DNA of 64,000 nucleotides from Nitrospirota bacterium (GTDB taxonomy: Bacteria > Nitrospirota > Thermodesulfovibrionia > Thermodesulfovibrionales > Magnetobacteriaceae): the NCBI GenBank assembly GCA_015233895.1, contig JADFXG010000015.1:1-64000 (forward strand), read 5' to 3'. Shown here one piece after another: positions 52,369 to 61,339 of the stretch. Positions within the stretch are counted from its first letter, which is position 1, and every line of letters begins with the position of its first letter. The notes under the pieces are model-generated. The model was not told where the DNA came from. It did no database searches and saw only the letters and a program-made list of their open reading frames with translations. The position numbers and the translations under genes were made by a program.

Positions 52369-53532
52369 ATGTATAAGATAATAAACCGCAAAAAGTTAAT
52401 AGTCACACAAGCGGCTGATATTGTAGGCAGGGTGCTTTATACCCCATTTAAGATTTTTAACAAGCCGCCTGCAATTGACCCTCAGGCTGTTAAGTCAATA
52501 CTGATTATCAGAACCGCTTATATCGGCGATGCCATTATGACAATACCGATTATTAAACCACTGAAAGAACACTTTCCTAATGCTAAAATATCCTTTCTTA
52601 CGTCTGAGGGGGGCGCTCAGGCACTGGCAAATAACCCGCATCTGGATGAAATCCTAACCTATAATCCGTTTTGGTTCTATAACTCAGCAAAGGTGAAATA
52701 CATTAGTTTTTTAAAAGAAATACGAAAACACTCCTTCGACCTTGTAATAGAAGCACGGGCTGACATCAGGGAAATCCTGTTAATTGCCACACCCATCAGG
52801 GCTAAGCACACGGTAAGCTATGGTGTGGGTGGTGGCGGATACCTCCTTACTGATGTCGTACCCTATGAAAACCTTAAACATAAGGTACAATACCATCTTG
52901 ATATAGCCAGACATCTTGGTGCTGATGTAAACTCCGTAGATTGGGCTATTTATCCTACCTACGTGGAAAAAGAACGGGTCGCCCAAATACTTAAAGATAA
53001 TAAGATTAAAACCCCGTTTGTAGTCCTTCATCCCGGAGCCCGTCTCCCTCTTAAAAGGTGGTTTACAGAACAGTATGCAAAATTATATGATACACTGATA
53101 GATAAATTAAAGATTTATCCGGTAATAGCGGCATCAAAAGATGATGTAAGGTTGGTAGGGGAGATAGTTTCACAGATGACACACAAAGTGGCAAACCTGA
53201 CAGGGCGCCTCAATATCAGGGAGTTTGCCTGGGTACTGAAACAATCGGAATTCTTTATCTGTAACGATAGCGCACCGCTTCATGTGGCATCGGCTATGAA
53301 AGTGCCTACAGTTGCCATATTTGGTCCTTCTAAAAGCGTTGAAACCGGCCCCTACGGCAACATTCACTGTGTAGTAGAAAAGAGTGAATTCCAGTGCCGG
53401 TACAAATGCGATGAAAATTCCTGTCACATTGGCCACTATCATGCCTGTATGAAAAGCATTACCGTAGAGGACGTGGTTAACTCCGTGGAAAGTCTTTTAA
53501 ACGAACTTGGTGTTGGGCGGCAAAATGCTTAG
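52369..53532 (+). CDS. Glycosyltransferase family 9 (heptosyltransferase-like)
   Basis: 387 residues with the GT9 pattern: an N-terminal ILIIRTAYIGDAIMTIPII segment, HPGARLPLKRW in the second Rossmann domain and the NDSAPLHVASAMKVPTVAIFGPS nucleotide-binding region. GT9 enzymes add heptose or related sugars to LPS core or other glycans using an ADP-sugar. It opens a plus-strand run with a DUF362 protein, a B12-radical SAM enzyme, a GT2 glycosyltransferase and a phosphohexomutase, suggesting an envelope-glycan or lipid function. No signal peptide; it acts at the inner face of the membrane. Confidence 0.85.
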   Translation: MYKIINRKKLIVTQAADIVGRVLYTPFKIFNKPPAIDPQAVKSILIIRTAYIGDAIMTIPIIKPLKEHFPNAKISFLTSEGGAQALANNPHLDEILTYNPFWFYNSAKVKYISFLKEIRKHSFDLVIEARADIREILLIATPIRAKHTVSYGVGGGGYLLTDVVPYENLKHKVQYHLDIARHLGADVNSVDWAIYPTYVEKERVAQILKDNKIKTPFVVLHPGARLPLKRWFTEQYAKLYDTLIDKLKIYPVIAASKDDVRLVGEIVSQMTHKVANLTGRLNIREFAWVLKQSEFFICNDSAPLHVASAMKVPTVAIFGPSKSVETGPYGNIHCVVEKSEFQCRYKCDENSCHIGHYHACMKSITVEDVVNSVESLLNELGVGRQNA

Positions 53533-54769
53533 GTTTGACTCCCTTAAAGCGCAAACGGTAAAGGAACTTAAAACCGGTATTAAGGAAACCCTTAGTACAA
53601 AATATGCCGAAATCTTTCCAAACGATAAACGTGCCCCCATATTGATAAAGCCAAATCTTAACAGCAACATGAACGCTCTAACCGGTAACACAACTGACCT
53701 CAGAGTGATTGCTTCAGTCATCGAGTTTCTGAAAGATAACGGATTTTTGGATATAACGATAGGGGAGGGCACAAACAGCGGGTTTTACAGAAGTAACATC
53801 AGTGTAATAGAGAGGCTCTACTATGACAAACTTGCTGCCTTCTACGGGGTCAGGATTAAGGATTTTAACTACTCTGAAACTGTTAACATAGAGTTTTCAA
53901 AAGGAATTAAGGCAGGAGTTGCAAGGGAGTGCCAGGAGGCAGCATTGTTTATCAACATGCCAAAGCTAAAAACCCATTTTGAAGCCGGTATGAGTGTCTG
54001 CCTTAAAAACCTGATGGGATGTCTCGTTGGGCAGCCTAACAAAAAGAAAACTCATGCCTCACTCTCCGAAAACATCGTAAATCTTAACCTTGCTCTCAAA
54101 CCCCACTTGCACATCGTAGATGCCGTCATAGCAATGGAGGGCTTAGGCCCCACGCGTGGAACTCCGATTAAAACAGGCAATGTGTTTTTTGGAACAGACC
54201 CGTTTTTAATTGATATTCTTATGGCAAAATTTGCGTCATTTAATATAAAAAAGATTGGCCCCATTCAAAATGCAATCAAACGCAACATCATCACTCAAGA
54301 GCATTTTGATTTTGTAAATAATTACAAATTTGCTGATACATACTCCTTAAAACCTCCGGAGGCTGGCCCTATTGCAACCTTCATTCACCACCCAAAGAGA
54401 CAAAAGTATTTTCTTGCTATAAGAAACACCGCATTTTTCAACTACCTGTGCCAGACAGAGTTTTTTGGTAAGATTCTCTTTGCTACAGGGCTTAGACAGG
54501 ACGTGTTTATAAAGGATGAAATGCACTGGGATGGTCTTTCCCTTAATGAGTCAGCATGTACAAAATGTGGTAAGTGTAATGATTACTGTCCGCTTGATAT
54601 AAAGCTGCCGGAGAGTTTATCAAAAGCCGGCGCATCGTCGCCCCCAGGATGTATTCAATGTCTTTACTGCTACTCTACATGTCCTGAAAGGGCTATAGAT
54701 TTTCACGGAAAGTTAGGGTTTATGTCTGAGCAAATCAGACAATACGATAACATTATAAGGAAACTATAA
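53525..54769 (+). CDS. DUF362 protein with C-terminal 4Fe-4S clusters, member 2
   Basis: 414 residues from ATG 53525; a TTG at 53507 in the same frame is less likely, because GGGCGG precedes the ATG. The DUF362 domain has ILIKPNLN, GEGTNSGF, KLKTHFEAG and IVDAVIAMEGLGPTRGTP. The C-terminal ferredoxin-like domain has CTKCGKCNDYC and CIQCLYCYSTC. The inserted segment before the ferredoxin part is longer than in the gene at 47141-48250. It overlaps the GT9 gene by 8 nt and is followed after 2 nt by the B12-radical SAM gene, so the three are translationally linked. Reaction unknown. Confidence 0.8.
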   Translation: MLRFDSLKAQTVKELKTGIKETLSTKYAEIFPNDKRAPILIKPNLNSNMNALTGNTTDLRVIASVIEFLKDNGFLDITIGEGTNSGFYRSNISVIERLYYDKLAAFYGVRIKDFNYSETVNIEFSKGIKAGVARECQEAALFINMPKLKTHFEAGMSVCLKNLMGCLVGQPNKKKTHASLSENIVNLNLALKPHLHIVDAVIAMEGLGPTRGTPIKTGNVFFGTDPFLIDILMAKFASFNIKKIGPIQNAIKRNIITQEHFDFVNNYKFADTYSLKPPEAGPIATFIHHPKRQKYFLAIRNTAFFNYLCQTEFFGKILFATGLRQDVFIKDEMHWDGLSLNESACTKCGKCNDYCPLDIKLPESLSKAGASSPPGCIQCLYCYSTCPERAIDFHGKLGFMSEQIRQYDNIIRKL

Positions 54770-54771
54770 AA

Positions 54772-56238
54772 ATGAAAAAATTCAGAATAGCTTTTTTAAA
54801 TCCGCCGTATTTAGAGAAGTTTTCGCGTTCGCAGAGAAGCCCGGCAGTGACCAAAAGCGGCACTCTGTACTTTCCTATGTGGCTTGCTGCGGCCTGTGCT
54901 TTGGCAGACAGGGAGGGCTTTGTTGTTGATCTGATAGATGCCCCGGCTGCCGGCACCTCACGGCAGGATGTCCTTATGAGACTTAAACACTTTGTGCCGG
55001 CTCTTATCGTAGTTGACACAAGCACGCCAAGCATACACAATGACTCGGAATTTTGTAAGGAGATAAAGGCTGCACTGCCAAACAGCTTTATAATCCTTGT
55101 TGGCACTCATGTCTCGGCTATGCCTGAGCAGTGCCTTAACCTCAATGACTCAATTGATGCGGTGGCAATCGGAGAGTACGATAACACAATTTCTGAGCTT
55201 GCAAAGGCACTGATGGAGTACCAGACTCCGTTTAATGTACCAGGGGTAGCGTACCGGCATAAGGAAAAATTCATATTTACCACATGCCGCCAGCCGTTGG
55301 AGGATCTTGACAGTCTGCCACATGTAAGCCCAATTTATAAACGTTTCTTAAATATAGAACACTACTTTAACCCTAACGCTCTGTACCCAATGGTGACAAT
55401 TACCACAACCCGTGGATGCCCTCACGAGTGCGTGTTCTGTGTGTATCCGCAGACGGTTATGGGACACCGGCTCAGGATGCGTAGCGTTAGTAACGTACTT
55501 GATGAAATGCAATACATCGTTGAGAATTTCCCTGAAGCAAGGGCCGTGTTTTTTGAAGATGACACATTTACAATAAGCAAAAAACGCTGTGTTGAAATTT
55601 CAGAGGGTATTATAAAACGTGGAATTAATATTTCGTGGACCGCTAATGCCCGTGCAACTATTGATTATGAAACAATGCGGAGGATGAAAGAGGCCGGCTG
55701 CAGGTGTTTATGTGTGGGATTTGAAAGCGGTAGCCAGGAGTTGCTTGATAATATGAAAAAGAAGATAACAATTGAGCAGTCTGAGGCTTTCATGGAGGAT
55801 GCCCGCAGAGCGGGGATTCTGGTTCATGGCTGCTTTATGGTGGGTTTCCCTGGTGAGACAAAAAAGACAATGAACGAAACCCTTGAGCTAGCTAAGAGGT
55901 TAAACCCGGACACCGTACAGTTTTACCCTATGATGATTTATCCTGGCACAGAGGCTTTTAAGTGGTTTGACGACAGAGGTTATATAACTACCGATGATTT
56001 TTCAAAGTGGCTCACTCCCGCCGGGCTTCATAATACGGTAATCAGAACGGAGAGTTTAACTTCTGCAGAGCTCGTTCGCTTCTGCGACAATGCCAGACGG
56101 CAGTTTTATCTGCGTCCTGACTATATGTTTTATAAACTCCGGCAGGTGCTTAATGACCCGGAGGAAAGAAAACGCACGGTGAAATCAGCCCGCACATTTA
56201 TTAAATATCTGATAAAGGGTTCGGATATCCCCAATTAA
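54772..56238 (+). CDS. B12-binding-domain radical SAM enzyme
   Basis: 488 residues. The N-terminal half (about 1-150) is a cobalamin-binding Rossmann-like domain. The radical SAM core has CPHECVFC (Cys216, Cys220, Cys223). The closing part has VQFYPMMIYPGTEAF, typical of the BchE/HpnP/HpnR-like class. These enzymes methylate unactivated carbons or cyclise substrates and depend on anaerobic or microaerobic conditions. Placement with GT9, GT2 and DUF362 genes suggests modification of a lipid or glycan. The substrate cannot be told from the sequence. ATG 54772 is 2 nt after the DUF362 stop. Confidence 0.85.
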   Translation: MKKFRIAFLNPPYLEKFSRSQRSPAVTKSGTLYFPMWLAAACALADREGFVVDLIDAPAAGTSRQDVLMRLKHFVPALIVVDTSTPSIHNDSEFCKEIKAALPNSFIILVGTHVSAMPEQCLNLNDSIDAVAIGEYDNTISELAKALMEYQTPFNVPGVAYRHKEKFIFTTCRQPLEDLDSLPHVSPIYKRFLNIEHYFNPNALYPMVTITTTRGCPHECVFCVYPQTVMGHRLRMRSVSNVLDEMQYIVENFPEARAVFFEDDTFTISKKRCVEISEGIIKRGINISWTANARATIDYETMRRMKEAGCRCLCVGFESGSQELLDNMKKKITIEQSEAFMEDARRAGILVHGCFMVGFPGETKKTMNETLELAKRLNPDTVQFYPMMIYPGTEAFKWFDDRGYITTDDFSKWLTPAGLHNTVIRTESLTSAELVRFCDNARRQFYLRPDYMFYKLRQVLNDPEERKRTVKSARTFIKYLIKGSDIPN

Positions 56239-56257
56239 ACAGAGTGTAACTGTAGAG

Positions 56258-57244
56258 ATGTTGAAAGCATCCGTGATAGTGCCGGCCTTTAATGCCGAAA
56301 AGACAATAAAAGACTGCGTAACGGCGCTTACAGAGCAGAGTTTTAGCAAAGAAGATTACGAAATAATAGTCGTTGACGACGGCTCAACGGACAAAACCGG
56401 GGAGATTGTCCAAACACTTCCGGTAAGGTATGTTAGCAAACCAAACGGGGGCCCTGCATCTGCCAGAAATTTGGGAGCAAGTGAGGCTAAAGGTGAAATC
56501 ATCCTGTTTACGGATTCCGATTGCGTGGCGACATCGGAGTGGTTAGGGGAGATGTTAAAACCGTTTTCTGATTCAGAGGTAAAAGCCGTAAAAGGGGCCT
56601 ACCGGACCCCTCTTAAGTCACTTACGGCGCGGTTTGCTCAGATTGAGTTTGAAGAGCGTTACGAAATGCTTAAAAAAGCCCCCTCAATAGACATGATAGA
56701 TACATATTCGGCAGCATTCTTAAAGGATGTGTTTGACAGCGCAGGCGGCTTTGATGAGTCATTTCCTGTAGCAAACAACGAAGACACAGAGCTTTCGTAT
56801 AAGCTTTCAAGCATGGGCCTAAAAATGGTTTTTAATCCGGATGCGATTGTTAACCACCTTGGGCATCCTGATTCGGTTTTACGATATGCTAAACTGAAAT
56901 TTTGGCGCGGGTACTGGAGAATGGCTGTTTATAAGAGGTTTCCCGGGAAAATGGTAAAAGACACCTACACGCCCCAAACCCTGAAAATTCAAATACTGGC
57001 GCTTTTTAGCACGGTGTTTTCATTACCGCTTATTCCGCTCTTTTGGGATACTTATTTAGATTTACCAACTATTTTTGTTGTTTTAGTTTCGTTTTTTGGT
57101 TTTTTGGCCTCAACTTTGCCTTTAACATTTTTTTCTTTAAGAAAAGATATGATAACTGGACTGCTCTCTCCATTATATATCGCCCTTAGGGCTGTCTCTA
57201 TAGGTACTGGAGTCCTGTACTATGCTTTTAAACAATTGCCATAA
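56258..57244 (+). CDS. Glycosyltransferase family 2 with C-terminal membrane segments
   Basis: 328 residues. The GT-A domain has SVIVPAFNAEKTI, VVDDGSTDKT, LFTDSDC (the metal-binding D-x-D) and the GGFDESFP and EDTELSYK acceptor-side motifs. Two hydrophobic segments near residues 245-295 and a basic tail anchor it in the membrane. GT2 enzymes transfer a sugar from a nucleotide or polyprenyl donor. It follows the B12-radical SAM gene by 19 nt in the envelope-type run. Acceptor unknown. Confidence 0.87.
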   Translation: MLKASVIVPAFNAEKTIKDCVTALTEQSFSKEDYEIIVVDDGSTDKTGEIVQTLPVRYVSKPNGGPASARNLGASEAKGEIILFTDSDCVATSEWLGEMLKPFSDSEVKAVKGAYRTPLKSLTARFAQIEFEERYEMLKKAPSIDMIDTYSAAFLKDVFDSAGGFDESFPVANNEDTELSYKLSSMGLKMVFNPDAIVNHLGHPDSVLRYAKLKFWRGYWRMAVYKRFPGKMVKDTYTPQTLKIQILALFSTVFSLPLIPLFWDTYLDLPTIFVVLVSFFGFLASTLPLTFFSLRKDMITGLLSPLYIALRAVSIGTGVLYYAFKQLP

Positions 57245-57297
57245 AAATGTTATTCTAATTCTAATTCAATTGTCTAACACTAAGCGAGGGCAAAGAT

Positions 57298-58968
57298 ATG
57301 GAAGAGATTCTTAAGTTAGCCTCACAGTGGGCATCAAGCCCTGTCTTTGATAAGGACACGAGGCGGGAGATTCAGGCTCTGATTGACGCCATGGATTTTA
57401 CTGAGCTTACCGAAAGGTTCTACAGAACGCTTGACTTTGGCACCGGCGGGCTCAGAGGAGTGATGGGCGGAGGCACTAACCGCATGAATGTTTACACTGT
57501 CAAGATGGCCACTCAGGGGCTTGCTAACTACATATTATCATTTGCAGACGGTGCAGAAAGAGGTGTTGTTATTGGGTATGACAGCAGAAACAATTCCTCA
57601 AAATTTGCAGAGGAAACCTCCACTGTGCTGGCTTCAAACGGAATAAAAGCGTATCTGTTTGATGCCGTAAGGCCAGTGCCTGAGTTGTCTTTTGCCGTGA
57701 GATTTAAAAATGCTAAAGCCGGTGTTTGTATTACTGCCTCCCACAATCCGCCTGAGTATAACGGCTATAAAGTTTATTTTGAAGACGGGGGACAGATTAC
57801 CCCGCCGCATGACAAAAACATAATCACCGAGGTAAGGAAAATAACTGCCGTTACTGAGGTTAAATCTGGTGCTGGCTTCGACAGTGCCGTAAAATCCGGT
57901 TTGATAGAGTTAATTGGCACTGAGATTGACAATTTCTACATTAAAGAAGTGTTAAAACAATCGGTAAGAGCCGTAGCAGACAACATTAAGATTGTCTATA
58001 CGCCGCTTCACGGAGCTGGGTACTCCATAATCCCGCAGGTGTTGAAAAGACGGGGATTTACCAACGTACACGTAGTTAAAGAGCAAAGTAAGCCTGATGG
58101 CGATTTCCCAACCGTATCATCTCCAAACCCGGAGGAGCCGGAGGGATTTAAAATGGCGCTTGCACTTATGGAGCAAGTTGGAGCGGATATTGCTCTTGCC
58201 ACAGATCCTGATTGCGACCGCATAGGGGTTGCTGTAAGGGATATAGACGGTAGAGGCACTGTACTTCTTAACGGAAACCAGGTTGGAGTGCTCCTTACCG
58301 ATTACATTTTGGCAGCTCTTGCTGGTTCAATTGATACTAAAAAAGCAGCGGTTATTAAAACAATTGTAACCAGCACCCTGATAGAGAAAATAGCTGATAG
58401 TTACGGAGTTATGTGTGTGTCTGTGCTGACCGGTTTTAAGTACATCGGAGAGTGGATACATAAAAACCCACACTCAGACTTTATCTTTGGTTGTGAGGAG
58501 TCCTATGGATACCTGCGCGGCACATACGCACGGGATAAGGATGCTGTGGTATCGGCAAGCCTGATTTGTGAGATGGCCTCTTATTATAAGTCAAAGGGAA
58601 GCTCGATTTTAAAGAGGTTGCATGAAATTTACGAAAAACACGGTGTATATCTTGAGGCGCTGTCTGCGGTAACGATGAAAGGAAAAGAGGGTATGGAACA
58701 GATGGAGACCCTCATGCAAACATACCGTAGCGGCCTGAAAAATCCTCCCCCCAACTTGGAATTATTTTGTGTTAAGGACTATTTACCTGGACTTGACGGG
58801 CTTCCGAAATCTAATGTCTTAGCTTTGCAGTTCAAAGGCGATCTGAGCGTAACCATAAGACCCTCAGGAACGGAGCCTAAAATTAAATACTATTTTTCCA
58901 CAGCCGGAGCAACTGTTAAAGAGGCACAAGACAGACTCGAGCTTCTGAAAAAGTATTTCCTTCCCTAA
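57298..58968 (+). CDS. Phosphohexomutase (phosphoglucomutase/phosphomannomutase family)
   Basis: 556 residues of the alpha-D-phosphohexomutase superfamily: TASHNPPEYNG with the phosphoserine, DPDCDRIGV for the metal, GCEESYGY for the sugar and RPSGTEPKIK for the phosphate. The length and N-terminal extension fit the PGM2/phosphoglucomutase-phosphomannomutase subfamily. It interconverts hexose-1- and hexose-6-phosphates for central metabolism or nucleotide-sugar supply, consistent with the neighbouring glycosyltransferases. GGGCAAAG precedes ATG 57298. The stop is 2 nt from the convergent chemoreceptor gene. Confidence 0.9.
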   Translation: MEEILKLASQWASSPVFDKDTRREIQALIDAMDFTELTERFYRTLDFGTGGLRGVMGGGTNRMNVYTVKMATQGLANYILSFADGAERGVVIGYDSRNNSSKFAEETSTVLASNGIKAYLFDAVRPVPELSFAVRFKNAKAGVCITASHNPPEYNGYKVYFEDGGQITPPHDKNIITEVRKITAVTEVKSGAGFDSAVKSGLIELIGTEIDNFYIKEVLKQSVRAVADNIKIVYTPLHGAGYSIIPQVLKRRGFTNVHVVKEQSKPDGDFPTVSSPNPEEPEGFKMALALMEQVGADIALATDPDCDRIGVAVRDIDGRGTVLLNGNQVGVLLTDYILAALAGSIDTKKAAVIKTIVTSTLIEKIADSYGVMCVSVLTGFKYIGEWIHKNPHSDFIFGCEESYGYLRGTYARDKDAVVSASLICEMASYYKSKGSSILKRLHEIYEKHGVYLEALSAVTMKGKEGMEQMETLMQTYRSGLKNPPPNLELFCVKDYLPGLDGLPKSNVLALQFKGDLSVTIRPSGTEPKIKYYFSTAGATVKEAQDRLELLKKYFLP

Positions 58969-58970
58969 AT

Positions 58971-60641
58971 TTACCTTAACATCCTTTGTGTACTGCCGCT
59001 ATGGTGTCCTCCCTCTACGACAAACCGTGACGTAACGGACTTCAGATCGTTTGATAATTTAGCAAGATCATCAGAGGCCTCGCCTATTTGTGCGGCACTG
59101 AGAGTGGTATCCCTGGATACGTTTGCAATGATTTCAATATCATTGGTTATTTGCTCAGACACCTGAGACATTTCCTCAGTAGCCGATGCTATCTGATGTA
59201 CCATTGACTGTAAGCCATCAACGCTCTCAACTATGCTCTTAAGTGAATCCCCTGCCTTGTTAACCAATTCCACGCCGTTAACCACCCGCTGTGAACCTTC
59301 ATTCATAGTGGTCACCACCTGGTTGGTCTCTCTTTGAATGGCAGTTATCATATCGCCAATTTCTGTAGTCGCTTTAGATGTTCTTTCAGCAAGTTTTCTT
59401 ACCTCATCAGCAACCACTGCAAAGCCGCGTCCCTGTTCTCCGGCACGCGCTGCCTCTATGGCTGCATTTAGTGCAAGGAGATTTGTCTGATCTGCGATGT
59501 CTTTAATAACACTGACTATTTCCCCTATCTGTCTGGAGCGGTCCCCCAGCGATGTTATTAATTGTGCCGACTCTGATACAGTTTTTGCTATTCCCTCTAC
59601 CTCGCTGACCGTATGTGTTACCACGCCTGCCCCGTCTTTAGCTATTGTTGATGTCTCCAATGCTGATGCTGAAATGCTTGTTGCATTCCTTGCAACATCC
59701 GTTACTGTTTGAGACATCTCAGTTGATGCTGTTGCTACCTGAGATGTCTTATCCGACTGATCTTTAATACTATAGGACATTTTTTGGACTGTTTGAGAAA
59801 GCTCAGTTGATGCTGAGGCCAACTGGCTTGCAGATGTTGAAATCATTGTTATGTTATCGGAGAGAATTAGCCGCATCTTTTCAAGGGCACGCATCAAAAT
59901 GCCTACCTCATCCTTACCTTCTGTGTGCACAGTCTGTGACAGATCGCCCCTGGAAATCGCCTCCGCTAATAACAATCCCTCGTGCAGAGGTACGATTATG
60001 CTCTTTGTCAGCATTAATAATGAAACTATTACAAATGCAAGAAAGACACACCCTGAGGCTATTGATATTATTACTGAGTTTACATATTCACTGTCAGCAT
60101 CTTTAAGGGAGGCTTCTATGGTTTTACGTTGATAGGCAATACCGGCATCCAGCACTTTTATATATGCCTCCTGTACGGTATTTACTTTTGTCTGCAGCAA
60201 CTCTGTGGCTAATGCCTTGTTACCGCTTTGGAGAGCCTTAAATTGCTCCTCTCTGGTCTGGATATATTTATCTCTTGCCTCTTTTATATCCCTTAATGTT
60301 TGTTTGCCATTCTCACGTTTAATAGTTTTATCAAGATAATCCAGCTCCTCTGATATTTTACTCTGTAAAGTCCTTATTTTATTAATGTATTCATCTGCTT
60401 TTTTAGGGTCATCAACAATGATTATGTCTCTGAGGTACTGCGCGATGGCCAGCACTTCTTTTTCGACAGAGTTAAGTTTTACCAGTTTCTCATACCGCTC
60501 GTTAACTATCTCCCGTAAGTTGTCATTCATCGTCTTAAGTTGTGAAAGAGTAAACCCCAGTGTAATTAGCGAAAGTAAAAACAACACGCCAAAGGTAACC
60601 GTAAATTTTCTTTTTAATATCAAATCATTGAACCACCCCAT
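58971..60641 (-). CDS. Methyl-accepting chemotaxis protein
   Basis: 556 residues. TM1 (about 12-32) is followed by a periplasmic four-helix-bundle sensor (33-188), TM2 (about 190-212), a HAMP domain (213-265) and the signalling domain. The highly conserved hairpin tip is QTNLLALNAAIEAARAGE and methylation-helix pseudo-repeats flank it. It would relay a ligand or energy signal to CheA/CheW. No other chemotaxis gene is in the window. The last residues lack a CheR/CheB-docking pentapeptide. Confidence 0.92.
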   Translation of the reverse strand: MGWFNDLILKRKFTVTFGVLFLLSLITLGFTLSQLKTMNDNLREIVNERYEKLVKLNSVEKEVLAIAQYLRDIIIVDDPKKADEYINKIRTLQSKISEELDYLDKTIKRENGKQTLRDIKEARDKYIQTREEQFKALQSGNKALATELLQTKVNTVQEAYIKVLDAGIAYQRKTIEASLKDADSEYVNSVIISIASGCVFLAFVIVSLLMLTKSIIVPLHEGLLLAEAISRGDLSQTVHTEGKDEVGILMRALEKMRLILSDNITMISTSASQLASASTELSQTVQKMSYSIKDQSDKTSQVATASTEMSQTVTDVARNATSISASALETSTIAKDGAGVVTHTVSEVEGIAKTVSESAQLITSLGDRSRQIGEIVSVIKDIADQTNLLALNAAIEAARAGEQGRGFAVVADEVRKLAERTSKATTEIGDMITAIQRETNQVVTTMNEGSQRVVNGVELVNKAGDSLKSIVESVDGLQSMVHQIASATEEMSQVSEQITNDIEIIANVSRDTTLSAAQIGEASDDLAKLSNDLKSVTSRFVVEGGHHSGSTQRMLR

Positions 60642-60789
60642 ATTCTTCTCTCTCCTTTAGTTTATAGTCATAGCCCTTTCTAGCTGTGACTTTTGTATCA
60701 CACCTTATACTTTACACGAAAAGCTCCGTAAAGGTAAAGCTGCCAAAGAAGATTTTTGCGTTAGCTTCATTCAACTTTACAGTATGTGT

Positions 60790-60795
60790 TATAAT
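60790..60795 (+). promoter_or_regulatory. Extended -10 element before the HicB/HicA-like pair
   Basis: TGTTATAAT with a perfect -10 hexamer at 60790-60795 precedes AAGGGAGA and the ATG at 60837. No convincing -35 box is seen. The rest of 60642-60836 has no recognisable gene. Confidence 0.4.
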
Positions 60796-60836
60796 AGTCA
60801 AGTGGATAATTTAAGGGACATTAAGGGAGATATGCG

Positions 60837-61109
60837 ATGCAGAGACATTATGTAATAACCGATTACATCGAGGGCGCCTTAGAGAATGCCGTGTATGACA
60901 AACTTGAGGATGCCAGTTTCTCAGGACGGATTCCGCTATGTACAGGTGTGATTGCTTTTGGGACAACTTTGAGAGAGTGTGAAAGTGAACTTCGCAGCAC
61001 TTTAGAAGATTGGATCTACGTTGGGCTAAAAATGAATCACGAATTACCTGTAATTTGTGGGATTGATTTAAACAAGGAACCTTCTTGTGACAAAGTGGGC
61101 GCCCTGTAA
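60837..61109 (+). CDS. HicB-like antitoxin
   Basis: A 90-residue HicB-like protein: a YVITDYIEGALENAVY opening, a PLCTGVIAFGTTLRECESELRSTLEDW helix region and a short acidic end. It resembles HicB-related proteins paired with a downstream HicA. The toxin-like gene overlaps its 3' end by 23 nt in a different frame, the usual arrangement for a co-translated pair. Of the antitoxin genes in this window it is the only one whose partner appears intact. Confidence 0.75.
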   Translation: MQRHYVITDYIEGALENAVYDKLEDASFSGRIPLCTGVIAFGTTLRECESELRSTLEDWIYVGLKMNHELPVICGIDLNKEPSCDKVGAL

Positions 61110-61317
61110 ACGGAAAGATTTTATCTTTAAGTTGATGAAAATTGGTTTTAAAGGGCCTTATTCCGGTTCCCGGCATCAGTTTATGGTCTATGATAAGAGG
61201 CGGTTGACAATACCAACTAATACTGATTATTCAGTGGCACAATTGAGAATGATGCTAAAGGAGGCAGAGGATTTAGTTGGCTGTGATATAACTGCCGAGA
61301 AGTGGGTTTCTCTGTGA
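61087..61317 (+). CDS. HicA-like toxin
   Basis: A 76-residue HicA-like protein: an RKDFIFKLMKIGF helix, GSRHQFMVY (the catalytic His in a dsRBD-like fold, G-S-x-H) and RRLTIPTNTDYSVAQLRMML. It starts at GTG 61087, overlapping the HicB-like gene. HicA binds and cleaves mRNA. The frame has no disruption, unlike the other toxins in the window. Confidence 0.75.
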   Translation: MTKWAPCKRKDFIFKLMKIGFKGPYSGSRHQFMVYDKRRLTIPTNTDYSVAQLRMMLKEAEDLVGCDITAEKWVSL

Positions 61318-61339
61318 AAAAGCAATGGAGGTTTGATAA

